A stretch of 64,000 bases of DNA from Arminella tubonensis. GTDB lineage: Bacteria > Pseudomonadota > Alphaproteobacteria > Rhizobiales > Rhizobiaceae. A program made the position numbers and the translations under genes. The notes beneath the pieces are model-generated. The model was not told the DNA's origin. It searched no databases and saw only the letters and a list, made by a program, of their open reading frames with translations. This document shows, in pieces, positions 53,441-62,853 of this stretch; the first letter of the stretch is position 1; the number at the start of each line of letters is the position of its first letter. The DNA is taken from positions 95,574 to 159,573 of the forward strand of contig NZ_PCDP01000003.1 in NCBI RefSeq assembly GCF_003240585.1, in the 5' to 3' direction.

Positions 53441-53962
53441 ATGTTCATTCGATTGAGCGCGGCCTTCGCCGCCATCTGCCTTTTAAGCCCAGCCGCATAT
53501 GCCGCCGGTGCTGCTCCAACAGATCCCCAGATTGCGCACATTGCCTATACTGCAGGCGTCATAGATATTGAGGCCGGCAAGCAGGCGATCAGGATGTCGA
53601 AGAATAGCGACTTGGTCGCATTTGCCAAGGACATGGTCCGCGATCATGAAGCCGTCAATAAGGAGGCGCTTGCGCTCGTCAAAAAGCTCAAGGTGACGCC
53701 TGAGGACAACGATACCAGTCGTACTTTGACGAAAACCGCAACCGAGGAGCGCCAGCATCTGGCAAAACTCAGCGGTGCGGCGTTCGACAAGGCCTATGTC
53801 GACAACGAGGTCGCTTACCACAAGCAGGTCAACGACGCCTTGGAAACGCTTTTGATCCCTTCAGCCCAAAACGCCGAGCTCAAGGATCTTCTGGAGACGG
53901 GGCTCAAGCTTTTCCAGGGGCATGAGCAACATGCGGAACATGTTGCGGCAATGCTGAAATAG
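53441..53962 (+). CDS. DUF4142 exported protein
   Basis: 173 residues with signal peptide MFIRLSAAFAAICLLSPAAYA and GGAG 8 bases before the ATG. The four-helix DUF4142 domain (ferritin-like) follows: FAKDMVRDHEAVNKEALALVKKL, TEERQHLAKLSGAAFDKAYVDNEVAYHKQVNDALETLL and LFQGHEQHAEHVAAML. His and Glu in these helices are typical of the family. The periplasmic function is unknown; stress roles are suspected. It is co-transcribed with the cupredoxin gene (10 bases apart). Confidence 0.88.
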   Translation: MFIRLSAAFAAICLLSPAAYAAGAAPTDPQIAHIAYTAGVIDIEAGKQAIRMSKNSDLVAFAKDMVRDHEAVNKEALALVKKLKVTPEDNDTSRTLTKTATEERQHLAKLSGAAFDKAYVDNEVAYHKQVNDALETLLIPSAQNAELKDLLETGLKLFQGHEQHAEHVAAMLK

Positions 53963-53972
53963 GAAATTGCCG

Positions 53973-54293
53973 ATGCGAATTCGTTCCTATTCCGGTGCCG
54001 TCTCTGCGGTCGTGATGTTGTTGTCCTGGCTACCCGCCGAGGCTGCCAGCATCGAAGTCTCAATCGAAAAGCTCGCCCTGAGGCCCGCTGAAATCTCTGC
54101 GACGGTGGGCGACAAGATCGAATGGACCAATCATGACACCATGATCCACACAGCAACGGTTGACGGCGGATTTGACGTCGTCATCCCACCCCACCAGGCC
54201 GCTTCCACCATCGTGACAGCGGCAGGTATGATCGACTACTACTGTCGCTTTCATCCCAATATGCGCGGCCGTATCGACGTGCGGGCGAAATAG
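53973..54293 (+). CDS. Periplasmic cupredoxin (plastocyanin-like)
   Basis: 106 residues from ATG 53973 (AGGAA upstream); signal peptide AVSAVVMLLSWLPAEA. A type-1 copper site can be read: His59 (MIHTAT), Cys91, His94 and Met97 in YYCRFHPNM. The beta-sandwich body has IEWTNHDTMIHTA. It is a probable small copper electron carrier. The operon with DUF4142 and an ECF promoter suggests an envelope oxidative-stress response. Confidence 0.88.
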   Translation: MRIRSYSGAVSAVVMLLSWLPAEAASIEVSIEKLALRPAEISATVGDKIEWTNHDTMIHTATVDGGFDVVIPPHQAASTIVTAAGMIDYYCRFHPNMRGRIDVRAK

Positions 54294-54417
54294 AGGCTAT
54301 TGCGATCGACGGACGGGCACCTTCTATGGCCATGTCGGTCGACGCGAAATCTGACCTCCTGGCTCGGAAATCTCGACGATGCGCGAAAGAGACTGCCGTT
54401 TCGTCCAAATCCGTGGC

Positions 54418-55470
54418 TCACCTTTGCCAGTAGGCCGCGACGCTGAAACGCGTCCGATCATATTGTATTTCTGTTCTCATGAAGTTGCGGATCGCACGCG
54501 CCTCGGATTGTTCGCAGGCTGCCCAGATATATGTTGACGGATCGCTTCTCGCGACGATCTCGCGAATGGCGCGTTCCAAAGTGCCGGTGGTGCCTGAAGG
54601 CCGTCCCATTCTGTGAAACCATGTGATTTCATGCTTTGCGGCTGTGAAAAGCGGCTGCACCTCTTCTGCGTTTTCAACTTCCAGCAGAATCTGCAATCTT
54701 GCGTCGGCGGGCATCGCGGCGGCAATTCTTGCGATTGCCGGCAGTGCCGTTTCGTCGCCGGCCAGCACAAGGTTCCTTGATTCCGGGACGCCGCCACCGC
54801 CCGGGCCAATCAGGCCTGCCCTGTCGCCGGGGCGAGCGCCAAGTGCCCAGGAGGCGCCCGGAACGTCTTCTCCGTCGTGGACGACGAAATCAATGTCCAT
54901 CTGACCGAGGGCAAGGTCGATATTGCGGATCGTATAGGCACGAACCACCAGCGCGTCCTCGCCCCTTGGCCAATGTATGCGTCCATCGATGCCAGTCTGC
55001 GGCCAGATCGGCATCCGACCCTTTGGTGGGATCAGCAGGCGAACATGGAGACCTCCATCGGAAAAATGTGCGACATCATGAGAGGCCACGGTGACACGGC
55101 GCATATGCGGCGTGATATTGCGTGCGCCGACGACGGAAATCTCGCGAAGATCCGGAATCCTCGACGGCTGCGGCCCGTCAGCCCAGGAAAGATCGAGAGG
55201 TTCATCGGCCGCGAATAGAAAGAGGTGTTCCGCCACCATGCTCCTGATCGTGAACAGCATGGATGCGGTCGGACAGGCTATCTCGATTTTCAGCCGGGGC
55301 GAAGACACGGTGAGATCGACGCTGCCGATTACCGTCTCCAGTCTCGCGCCCCAGTCTGTCTTCGTCACTGTCAGGTGTTCGCCGAGATGGGCGCACAGCT
55401 GGCCGAGAATTCTTTCGACCTTGGCGTGGACCGCTATGCCGGAAGCGGTGAATGTTGTGGCAGCAGTCAC
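54418..55470 (-). CDS. Siderophore-interacting protein, FAD-binding ferric reductase
   Basis: 350 residues. The first ~95 residues resemble a DUF2218-like N-terminal domain (VERILGQLCAHLGEHLTVTKTDWGARLETVIGSVDLTVSS). Then comes the FAD-binding SIP/ViuB region (residues ~110-340): VVRAYTIRNIDLALGQMDIDFVVHDGEDVPGASWA, GARPGDRAGLIGPGGGG and LVLAGDETALPAIARI. It reduces ferric siderophore in the cytoplasm to release iron. Its ATG overlaps the FhuB stop codon (55467-55470). Last gene of the iron operon. Confidence 0.88.
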   Translation of the reverse strand: MTAATTFTASGIAVHAKVERILGQLCAHLGEHLTVTKTDWGARLETVIGSVDLTVSSPRLKIEIACPTASMLFTIRSMVAEHLFLFAADEPLDLSWADGPQPSRIPDLREISVVGARNITPHMRRVTVASHDVAHFSDGGLHVRLLIPPKGRMPIWPQTGIDGRIHWPRGEDALVVRAYTIRNIDLALGQMDIDFVVHDGEDVPGASWALGARPGDRAGLIGPGGGGVPESRNLVLAGDETALPAIARIAAAMPADARLQILLEVENAEEVQPLFTAAKHEITWFHRMGRPSGTTGTLERAIREIVARSDPSTYIWAACEQSEARAIRNFMRTEIQYDRTRFSVAAYWQR

Positions 55471-57470
55471 TGCTGGACCTCCCTGCGGGTCAAAAGCCAG
55501 ATGAGATAGGGGCCGCCGATGAGCGCGGCAAAGAGGCCGACAGGAACCTGATAAGGGTAGATCACCATCCGGGATAGCCAGTCCGCAGCAACGAGCGTAC
55601 CCGCCCCAAGAAGCAGGGTCGCAGCAAGCTGATGCCCGACGCGGTGAAAGCCGATAAGCCGGGCGAGATGTGGCGCAACGAGGCCCGTCAGGCTAAGCGG
55701 CCCGACGAGGAAAGACGGAATGGCCGTCAGCAATGCCGCAAGCACCGCAAGAACGAGCCGGCTGCCAGGTGCCGAGAGCCCGACACTTCGGGTTGTCCCC
55801 ATACCCATCGGCAGAATCGTGAACCAACGGGCGAGAAACGGCAGCGGCGCAATCAGGACCAGCGCCGACAGTACCCCGATCCAGGCTTCGAACGGGCCGG
55901 CGCGGTCAGTCGAGCCGGACAGCCAGCTCAGCAGCAGGTAGCCGCGCATGTCCCCGCGGGCGATCACGGCGGTGACAATCGCCATCGACAGGGCGCCAAC
56001 GGCGACACCTGCAAGCAGCAACCGCTCGGGACCGAAGTTGCTGCGGGCGCTGATCGAGAGGATGACCAGCAAGGACAACAAGGCGCCAAACGCAATCGCT
56101 GCCAGCATGACCGCCGGCGAAGGGAAGGCGAACATGAAGAGCGCCGCAGTCAACCCAGCGCCACCGCCGGCACTGATGCCGAGGACCTCCGGGCTGGCAA
56201 GGGGACTGCCTGTCAACCGTTGCATGATGAATCCGGCTGCCGCAAGCATCGCGCCCGATGTCGCCGCCACTGCCGTTCTTGGCGCGCGGAAGGGCATTAG
56301 ATCGGCGAACGTTCCTCCAACGGCCAACTGCCAGCCATCATGGACGCGACCGACCGACAGCACGAAAATTATCACGATGGTCACGCCAATCAAAAGCAGT
56401 GCCAATGCGCGATCAGGCGCCTGCAGAGATTTTCGCGGCCGGGGGATGGCTTGGAGGCGCGCGGCGTTGACGGAGTGCAGCTTCGGCACCAGCAGGAGGA
56501 GCAGTGGCCCGCCAAGCAAGGCCGTCGCAGCGCCTGTCGGCGCCAGGTCGGAAAACCCGGTCGATAGTAGCTGTACGACGCAATCGGTCAGAAAGAGCAG
56601 CCCGGCGCCGACAAACGGGGCAGCCAGCAGCACTTGCCCCGTTCGACGGGCGCCTGTAAATCGTGCAATCGTCGGCGCGGCGAAACCAAGGAAGCCGATG
56701 ATCCCGACTTCGGCCGTCACGGAGGCGGACAGCCAGACCGCCAGCGCAAGGATCGCAAAGCGGGTCGCATGCAGCGAGAGCCCAAGGCTCCTCGCACTGC
56801 CATCGTCGAGGCCCATGACCGCGAGGGGTCGCAACAGCAGGGCTGCGGCCAGAAATCCGACTGCAAGCCGCGGTGTCAGCGCCAGAACACCGTCCCAACT
56901 CTGCTGGTTCAGCGCGCCAGCCCCCCAGATATAGATCGACATGGCATATTCGCCGCGCGCCAGGACTATAGCAACGCTAAGTGCCGAGGCAATGAGCGTC
57001 ACGACCATGCCGCAGAGCGCGACGGTCACCGGATCAAGGGCGCGCCGCCAGCTCAATGCCAGGACCAGCGCCACCGCCGCCAACCCGCCGGCAAAAGCAA
57101 CAAGTTCCCGCGACAGACCGAGAAGCAGCGGAAAGAAGCCGATTGCCAGCGTCATCGCCAATTGTGCGCCCGCGGCAATACCGAGCGTAGAAGCATCGGC
57201 AATCGGATTGCGCAACACCCTTTGCAGCAACGCCCCGGAAAGCCCCAGCGCCGCACCGGCTACCAGCGCAATTGCAGCCCGCGGCAACATGCTGTGCCAC
57301 AGCAATATACCGTCGAGCACCGCAGTGTCCTCAGCGTTCCCGGGTAGTTGCGGCCGGAAGGCGATGACGGCCATGAATAGCAGACCGCAGAGCAGCAACA
57401 GCAGAACTGCGCCCAAGACCGGCGATATGACGGTCTTGTTCGACGGCGCAGATCTACTTGTTCCAGGCAT
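55467..57470 (-). CDS. fhuB: FhuB-like ferric-hydroxamate ABC permease (two fused FecCD domains)
   Basis: 667 residues, about 20 transmembrane helices, in two homologous halves (residues ~1-330 and ~350-667), as in FhuB. Each half carries the FecCD pattern: ALSGALLQRVLRNPIADASTLGIAAGAQL in the first and AAAGFIMQRLTGSPLASPEVLGISAGGGAGL in the second; VGIIGFLGFAAPTIARF and GPLSLTGLVAPHLARL are the matching late motifs. The fused form makes a homodimer unnecessary. The gene overlaps fhuD at its start and the reductase gene at its end. Confidence 0.92.
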   Translation of the reverse strand: MPGTSRSAPSNKTVISPVLGAVLLLLLCGLLFMAVIAFRPQLPGNAEDTAVLDGILLWHSMLPRAAIALVAGAALGLSGALLQRVLRNPIADASTLGIAAGAQLAMTLAIGFFPLLLGLSRELVAFAGGLAAVALVLALSWRRALDPVTVALCGMVVTLIASALSVAIVLARGEYAMSIYIWGAGALNQQSWDGVLALTPRLAVGFLAAALLLRPLAVMGLDDGSARSLGLSLHATRFAILALAVWLSASVTAEVGIIGFLGFAAPTIARFTGARRTGQVLLAAPFVGAGLLFLTDCVVQLLSTGFSDLAPTGAATALLGGPLLLLLVPKLHSVNAARLQAIPRPRKSLQAPDRALALLLIGVTIVIIFVLSVGRVHDGWQLAVGGTFADLMPFRAPRTAVAATSGAMLAAAGFIMQRLTGSPLASPEVLGISAGGGAGLTAALFMFAFPSPAVMLAAIAFGALLSLLVILSISARSNFGPERLLLAGVAVGALSMAIVTAVIARGDMRGYLLLSWLSGSTDRAGPFEAWIGVLSALVLIAPLPFLARWFTILPMGMGTTRSVGLSAPGSRLVLAVLAALLTAIPSFLVGPLSLTGLVAPHLARLIGFHRVGHQLAATLLLGAGTLVAADWLSRMVIYPYQVPVGLFAALIGGPYLIWLLTRREVQQ

Positions 57471-58347
57471 GGGAAAGACCCTCCGTCAGAAGATCGGCAA
57501 AGCGCATGGCAGCGGGCAGCGCGCCATACGGATTGATCGAGCCAAGCAGCAGCACACGGCCTGCCCGGATCGGGGAAAGAGCGTTCCAGAGGGCGCTGCG
57601 TTGCAACTCGGCATAGGCATCTGCGGGGTGCGGCGGGATCAGCACGATCCAGGCATCCGGCATATTGGCGAGGGCCTCGATGCCGACCGGTGCCGTGGCC
57701 GAATAGCTCGTCGCGTCACGCCACGCGTTTTCAAGGCCCGTACGGGCAATCACCTCGCCGAACATGCTGTCTGAACCGAAGACGCGGAAATGCCTGGCAT
57801 CGCCGAGATTGACCGGAAGGATCGGGCGGTGGTCGCCCTTGGCTAGAACAGCGCCAAATGCATCGAGTTTCTGCCGGCAGGTCTCGACCAATCCGCTGCC
57901 GGACGCAAGTCCAAGCCGATCGCCGATCGCCAGCGTCATCGTCTCGGAAAGCGCATAGGGGCTTTGTCCTTGCTGGTATACGGCATGGCTCTCGACCGGT
58001 GCGATCAGTCGCATTCGATCGTCGGCCCAGGAATAGAAGTTCGAGTTGAAGATCAAGTCCGGTCGCGCATCACGCAGCAGTTCGAGGTTGGGTGTGCCAC
58101 GCAGACCGAGGTCGATGACGGATGGCGGCAGCGCAGGCGTTACAGCGACGTCGCGGAACTGTCGAAGCTCCGTCGCGGCGACCACATTGGCGCCGATGGC
58201 AAGCAGGGTTTCGAGGATGGCCCAGTCGAGCGTCGCGACCCGCGGGCTTTCGGCCGCGTTGCCCATGCGTACCACGCCAAGCATCGCAGAAGAGGCCAGC
58301 CCCAACAGGAGCCGACGAGAAAGAGGGCGATCAAGCAGCGGCATCAA
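57454..58347 (-). CDS. fhuD: FhuD-like ferric-siderophore binding protein
   Basis: 297 residues. It opens MMPLLDRPLSRRLLLGLASS, a twin-arginine-like signal (SRRLLLG) as in other FhuD proteins. Peripla_BP_2 fold: RVATLDWAILETLLAIGANVVAATELRQF, LGLRGTPNLELLRDARPDLIF and AWIVLIPPHPADAYAEL. The ATG overlaps the fhuC stop (58344), and the 3' end overlaps fhuB. It delivers a hydroxamate-type ferric siderophore to FhuB. Confidence 0.88.
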   Translation of the reverse strand: MMPLLDRPLSRRLLLGLASSAMLGVVRMGNAAESPRVATLDWAILETLLAIGANVVAATELRQFRDVAVTPALPPSVIDLGLRGTPNLELLRDARPDLIFNSNFYSWADDRMRLIAPVESHAVYQQGQSPYALSETMTLAIGDRLGLASGSGLVETCRQKLDAFGAVLAKGDHRPILPVNLGDARHFRVFGSDSMFGEVIARTGLENAWRDATSYSATAPVGIEALANMPDAWIVLIPPHPADAYAELQRSALWNALSPIRAGRVLLLGSINPYGALPAAMRFADLLTEGLSHAWNK

Positions 58348-59126
58348 AGCAGGTAGCAGACTGGTTCACGACGGGCGGGATGCGAGAAGACCCCCATTTC
58401 GACGCCGAAGATCGTCTGGAGAGTTTCCGCGGTCATGATCGCATGCGGCGTTCCCTGAGCGGTGATGCTTCCCTTGCTCAGAGCGATGATCCGGTCGCAA
58501 TAGCGCGCGGCGAGGTTGACGTCGTGAAGGACGACGATGACCGTCAGCCCGCGCTCGTGTGTAAGCGATCGGACGAGCGAGAGAATGGAGGCCTGGTGTG
58601 CGAGGTCAAGCGCCGATGTCGGCTCGTCGAGCAGGAGGCAGCGGGCGTTTTGGGCCAGCATCATCGCGATCCAGGCCCGCTGGCGCTCACCGCCCGACAT
58701 GCTGGAGACGTTGCGATCTGAAAAATGGACAAGATCGGTGCGGGAAATCGCCTCGTCGACCATGCGACGATCTTCCGCACCAAAGCGACCGAGCGTGCCG
58801 TGCCAGGGAAAGCGGCCAAGGGAGACGAGTTCGCGAACACTCATCCCGTCCGTTGCCGGCGTGAATTGCGGCATGTATGCGACATTGCGGGCAAAGGCAC
58901 GATTGCCCCAGGCATCGAGCGGCTTGCTGTCGAGCCTGATTGTGCCCGACATCGGCTCGATTTGCCGGGCAATGAGCTTCAGCAGCGTGCTCTTGCCGGA
59001 ACCATTCGGTCCGACCAATCCGTAGATCATACCGGCATCGACCGTCAGGTCGATAGCCGAGAGGATGTGCTTTGATCCCGCGAAATAGTCGACACCCGAG
59101 AGTTCAAGAAGATTCGATACCATCAA
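58344..59126 (-). CDS. fhuC: FhuC-like ferric-siderophore ABC ATPase
   Basis: 260 residues. Walker A GPNGSGKST, Q-loop YMPQFTPATDGMSVRELVSLGRFPWHGTLGRF (FecE/FhuC hallmark LGR.PW), signature MSGGERQRAWIAMMLAQ, Walker B CLLLDEPTSALD and switch His VVLHDVNLAARYC are complete. Energises the FhuB permease. Start MMVSNLLELSGVDYF (59126, or the second Met). It follows the receptor gene by about 90 bases. Confidence 0.92.
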   Translation of the reverse strand: MMVSNLLELSGVDYFAGSKHILSAIDLTVDAGMIYGLVGPNGSGKSTLLKLIARQIEPMSGTIRLDSKPLDAWGNRAFARNVAYMPQFTPATDGMSVRELVSLGRFPWHGTLGRFGAEDRRMVDEAISRTDLVHFSDRNVSSMSGGERQRAWIAMMLAQNARCLLLDEPTSALDLAHQASILSLVRSLTHERGLTVIVVLHDVNLAARYCDRIIALSKGSITAQGTPHAIMTAETLQTIFGVEMGVFSHPARREPVCYLL

Positions 59127-59214
59127 CTGGTCTGCTTTCCGTTAAACCGCATTCGGGAACGGCCCGGAAGGCCGCTCCCCTTGCTTTGTCTATGCTGAAA
59201 TCCTGGTCAGCTGC

Positions 59215-61428
59215 CTACCACTTTTTGCTGAGTTTCAGGGTGAAGCTCCGCGCCTCGCCGTAGCCGCAGCCGCTCGCTCCCTGGCAACCCGACACATATT
59301 CCTTGTCGAAGATGTTGGAGACGTTGAGCGAAGCGCCCCAGCCCTTCTTCTCGTAGCGGATCGCCGCGTCGAAAAGGGTTGCCGAAGGCACGCGTAGCGT
59401 GTTGGCTGCATCAGCCCAGGACGGGCCCTGGTAACGCATGCCACCGCCGACGCTCAACCCCTCGAGATTGCCGTCCGTCATCGCATAATCGAGCCACAGC
59501 GAGGCGGTCGAATTCGGCACCAGGTAGGGCGAGTTGCCGATCAGACTGGCATCGAGGTCCTTGGTGACATCGAGATCGGTGTAGGAATAGGAGCCGAGCA
59601 GCCTCCAATTCTGGTCGAGATTGATCTTGCCTTCGAATTCGACACCGCGCGAGCGGACTTCGCCAAGCTGCTCCTGGAGGAATGTGCCGGGAACGTTCAC
59701 GGAAACATTCGAGCGATTTATCTGGAAGATCGAGGCAGTGAATAGGCCGTCAACGAAGGTCGGTTCGTACTTGATGCCAGCTTCGTACTGCTCGCCCTTT
59801 TCGGGAATGAGGCCGCCGCCACTCGCCGTGGTGCCGACCGAAGGAAGGAAGAAGGTGCCCACGCTGATGTAGGGCCTTAGCCCATTGCCGAAGTCATAGG
59901 CAAGGCCCGCGCGACCGCTGGCCGCGTGGTTGTCGTAGTCATAGTTGGAGCCGACGATGGCATCCGACTTGGTGTTGACGAAATCATAGCGACCGTTGAG
60001 CGTCACCAGCCAGCCATCGCCGAATTTCATCTGGTCCTGCACGTAAACGCCAAGCTGCTGCTGGGTCAAAACGTGGTTGATATACGGAACGTTCGGTGGT
60101 TGGGGCAGGCCATAGACGGGATTGATCGCACTGATCGGCGTGGCAGCGAGGGGATATGCGGGAACAGCCTGGATCTCGTCGAGCCTGTAGAGCGAATAGT
60201 CCGAGCCGATCATGAAGTTGTGGCTGATCGGGCCCGTATCGAAGTCCCCCTGAAGGCGATTGTCCGTCGACAGCGTGTCGACCTTCGAACGCTCGTAGAA
60301 ACCGATGCGATAGAGCTCAAAGTTCGGATCGTTGTAGGACGGATCGTTCGGATTGCCGTTCAGGTATCCGAAGAGATAAGGCCCGTATTCCTTTTTGTTC
60401 AGGTGACCATAGCGAGTGTTCGACGAAAACTTCCAGCCATTGTCAAAGTCGTGGTCGAAGGAATAGCCGTATAACTGCTGGGTGTATTTCAGCTTGTCGT
60501 CATCGGGTTCGCCGTAGAAGGCCTTGCGGTCGATCTTGCCGAAGGGCGCATCGACGACCGTGCCGACATAGGGAAAGAAGCCGTTGCCGGAATGGATTTC
60601 GTCGAGGCCGCTGATATAGCCATACACGGTGAGCTTGGTTGAATCATCAGGCGATATCGTCAGCTGCGGCATGATGAAGCCGCGGAAATCATGGGTGAAA
60701 TCGCTGTCAGTGTCGCCGCCGGCCACCCTGCCGGTGAGGCGATAGCTGTAGACGCCGTCGGCGCTCAGCTTGTCGGAGAAATCGAGGCCGCTAAACGCGT
60801 TGCCGTTATTGTTGATGCCGACTTCGGTATAGTATGAAGGCTGGTCGGTCGGCTCCTTGCGCACCATGTTCACAAGGCCGCCGGGATTGGAGCCACCGTA
60901 GAGAACGGAAGACGGCCCCTTGAGCACTTCGACCCGTTCAAGCGCGAAGGGATCAATCTGAAAGCCGCCGAAGGCGTAGCTGTGAAGCGTCAACCCATCG
61001 AGATAAACACCGTTCTGCGTTGCATCGAAGCCTCTGATATAGAACCAGTCGGTGTCGCCATCATTGCCGAAAGGCTGCGTCAGGACACCCGGCGTATAGC
61101 GCAACGCCTCGTCGACCTTGTTGGTGACCCCGCGATCGTCCAGCTCCTGACGCCCGATGATCGAAACAGACTGCGGAATGTCCTTGACTGGAATGTCTGT
61201 TTTCGAACCCGTCGTGGTCTGCTTGGCGACATAGCCATTGACCGGCGCGGTACCATTCTTTTCGCCGTTTGCATCGGCCTGGCCGCCTTGGCCGCCCCGA
61301 ACCACCAATGGCTTCAACTCAGTCGGCTGATCCTGCGCCAGCGCAGACGAAGCCATTGCAATAGCCGCAATCGCCGCTCCAGCTCGTAGAAACAGCCGGA
61401 AAGAATTGCCCTTGTTCAAAATAGTCAT
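59215..61428 (-). CDS. TonB-dependent ferric-siderophore receptor (FhuA/FoxA type)
   Basis: About 737 residues from MTILNKGNSFRLFLRAG (61428), signal peptide to SSALAQ. TonB-box-like ELKPLVVRGG near the mature N-terminus, plug domain (DIPVKDIPQSVSIIGRQELDDRGV ... YIRGFDATQNGVYLDGLTLHSYAFGGFQIDPFALERVEVLKGPSSVLYGGSNPGGLVN), then a beta-barrel ending in Trp (SFTLKLSKKW). There is no N-terminal signalling domain, so regulation is not by an ECF/FecR relay. The family TonB_siderophor receptors import hydroxamate siderophores. First gene of the operon; iron-regulated by the RirA-like box upstream. Confidence 0.92.
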   Translation of the reverse strand: MTILNKGNSFRLFLRAGAAIAAIAMASSALAQDQPTELKPLVVRGGQGGQADANGEKNGTAPVNGYVAKQTTTGSKTDIPVKDIPQSVSIIGRQELDDRGVTNKVDEALRYTPGVLTQPFGNDGDTDWFYIRGFDATQNGVYLDGLTLHSYAFGGFQIDPFALERVEVLKGPSSVLYGGSNPGGLVNMVRKEPTDQPSYYTEVGINNNGNAFSGLDFSDKLSADGVYSYRLTGRVAGGDTDSDFTHDFRGFIMPQLTISPDDSTKLTVYGYISGLDEIHSGNGFFPYVGTVVDAPFGKIDRKAFYGEPDDDKLKYTQQLYGYSFDHDFDNGWKFSSNTRYGHLNKKEYGPYLFGYLNGNPNDPSYNDPNFELYRIGFYERSKVDTLSTDNRLQGDFDTGPISHNFMIGSDYSLYRLDEIQAVPAYPLAATPISAINPVYGLPQPPNVPYINHVLTQQQLGVYVQDQMKFGDGWLVTLNGRYDFVNTKSDAIVGSNYDYDNHAASGRAGLAYDFGNGLRPYISVGTFFLPSVGTTASGGGLIPEKGEQYEAGIKYEPTFVDGLFTASIFQINRSNVSVNVPGTFLQEQLGEVRSRGVEFEGKINLDQNWRLLGSYSYTDLDVTKDLDASLIGNSPYLVPNSTASLWLDYAMTDGNLEGLSVGGGMRYQGPSWADAANTLRVPSATLFDAAIRYEKKGWGASLNVSNIFDKEYVSGCQGASGCGYGEARSFTLKLSKKW

Positions 61429-61495
61429 ATCCCTGACGTCACCCCAATTCGCGGCGCCCGCTCTCACCCGAGACAGCGGTCCATTCTTCGACGAT

Positions 61496-61518
61496 AATAT
61501 GAGCACTTAACTCATATT
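61496..61518. promoter_or_regulatory. Probable RirA (IRO) box upstream of the receptor gene
   Basis: AATATGAG and CTCATATT are perfect 8-base arms around a 7-base spacer. The core TGA-N9-TCA (61500-61514) is the iron-rhizobium operator bound by RirA in rhizobia. It lies 70-90 bases upstream of the receptor start, in the promoter region of the minus-strand iron operon, and would repress it in iron-replete cells. Confidence 0.7.
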
Positions 61519-61612
61519 TAATCGGGCTGATTGTTTCGATTTCGGCAAATAGAACGTTTTTGGGCAATTCTCGGTATCCGGGGCAATTGTTCGCGCACCT
61601 GTGGCTGAAAGC

Positions 61613-62491
61613 TCACACGAGCTGGCTCTTCTTCCAGCTCGAAGGTGTGGTTCCAAGGTTCTTCCGGAAAACCCGCGTAAAGTGCGCCTGATCGGAAAAC
61701 CCGGTCTCGGCTGCGACGTCGGCAAGCGGGGTGTCGCTTGAAATCAGCAATTGCTTGGCGCGCTCCAGCCGTGCATTGATCTGCCACTGATGCGGCGGGA
61801 TTCCTGTCGCGGCCTTGAAGGCGTGACTGAAATGCGATTGTGACAGGTTGGTCAGCAGTGCCAGCTCCTCCAACCGAATACTACGCAGGCAATTTTCCTC
61901 AATGTACTCGACAGCGCGGTGCAATTGCCAAGCCGCTAGCTTGCTGCGCCTGCGCGTTGCCGAGCGCCTCAATTGCAACACGTCGATCAGGAGCGAGAGC
62001 GCAAGACCGTCGCCATAGAGATCGTGCAGCGGTTCGGGGTTCTTGCACTCGGCAGCAATCAATTCCGCCAGAGCCATAAGCCTGGGATCAGAGATCAGCA
62101 GACGGGGGTTGCCGAGACGCGCCGGATCGAGATCCTCCATCAACCTGCGGCCGACCGTCTCGGCATTGAAATGAATGTCGAGATGCCGGACAAACTCCAT
62201 GTCGACAAGATCGGCCCACACCTCCAGCCCCGCAGGGATATAGGAAATGCGCTGCCGCTCCTCCATCACGCCTTGCGCTCGCGGAGAAAGCTTGACGTTG
62301 CAATGACCCGGTCCGCGCGAGTGCAATAGAATGAACAGCCGGGGATCGCGCGCGAGATAATATCCGCCGGCATAGGCCGAGCAATCGACATCCCAGACAT
62401 CGGCGACGATCCCGTTCCATTCCCTTCGGTGGACGCCGCCAACCACGGAAAAGCCCTCGATCTTGTTCTGCATGCGTGGTTGAAATGTCAT
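61613..62491 (-). CDS. AraC-family transcriptional regulator of the siderophore operon
   Basis: About 292 residues from ATG 62491 (MTFQPRMQNKIEG, GGAAG upstream); a TTG at 62497 is in frame. N-terminal ~180 residues form the effector domain; the C-terminal double helix-turn-helix runs SIRLEELALLTNLSQSHFSHAFKAATGIPPHQW and PLADVAAETGFSDQAHFTRVFRKNLGTTPSSW. It is upstream of the receptor gene on the same strand, and probably activates it in response to the ferric siderophore, as AraC regulators commonly do. Confidence 0.9.
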   Translation of the reverse strand: MTFQPRMQNKIEGFSVVGGVHRREWNGIVADVWDVDCSAYAGGYYLARDPRLFILLHSRGPGHCNVKLSPRAQGVMEERQRISYIPAGLEVWADLVDMEFVRHLDIHFNAETVGRRLMEDLDPARLGNPRLLISDPRLMALAELIAAECKNPEPLHDLYGDGLALSLLIDVLQLRRSATRRRSKLAAWQLHRAVEYIEENCLRSIRLEELALLTNLSQSHFSHAFKAATGIPPHQWQINARLERAKQLLISSDTPLADVAAETGFSDQAHFTRVFRKNLGTTPSSWKKSQLV

Positions 62492-62853
62492 CTTCAATCT
62501 TCCGACCGTTCCGAAACCAAGGTGGCGGTTAGTAAACCTTCATGTTTTTGTCAAGTTTAACTACAGCGCTGCGGGTTTGGTGGCAACAGGTTTGATAGTC
62601 GTAAGCGACGACATTGATGGCCGTGGCCCGCGCGAAAGTGCTTCCCGCCTGGGGCGCCTCAGATATCCCAATCTAATTCGCCATCAATCTGGTTTAGTTA
62701 AATCTTTATTAGATCAATGCATCCAGTATCAGGTTACCGGCAGCCGCATGTCATTTCAGCAGCAGTAGATTTGTCCGTTTTTCAACTGGCGCAATCGCAC
62801 AGGCGGTAGGAAACCGCACCGGGATCCATTGATCTATTCTGTTGCGGGGCATC
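62492..62853. other. Divergent intergenic region AraC gene / chemotaxis receptor gene
   Basis: About 360 bases. AT-rich patches near 62680-62720 could be promoter DNA for the chemotaxis gene. No other gene is seen. Confidence 0.45.

Noticed and set aside
55632..56934. Plus-strand open frames opposite fhuB
   Set aside because: Antisense to a clear 667-residue permease; composition is Arg/Ala/Pro-rich and not protein-like.
59215..61428. Regulation of the receptor by an ECF/FecR relay
   Set aside because: The mature protein begins directly with the plug domain and has no N-terminal signalling domain; an AraC gene and RirA box are adjacent instead.
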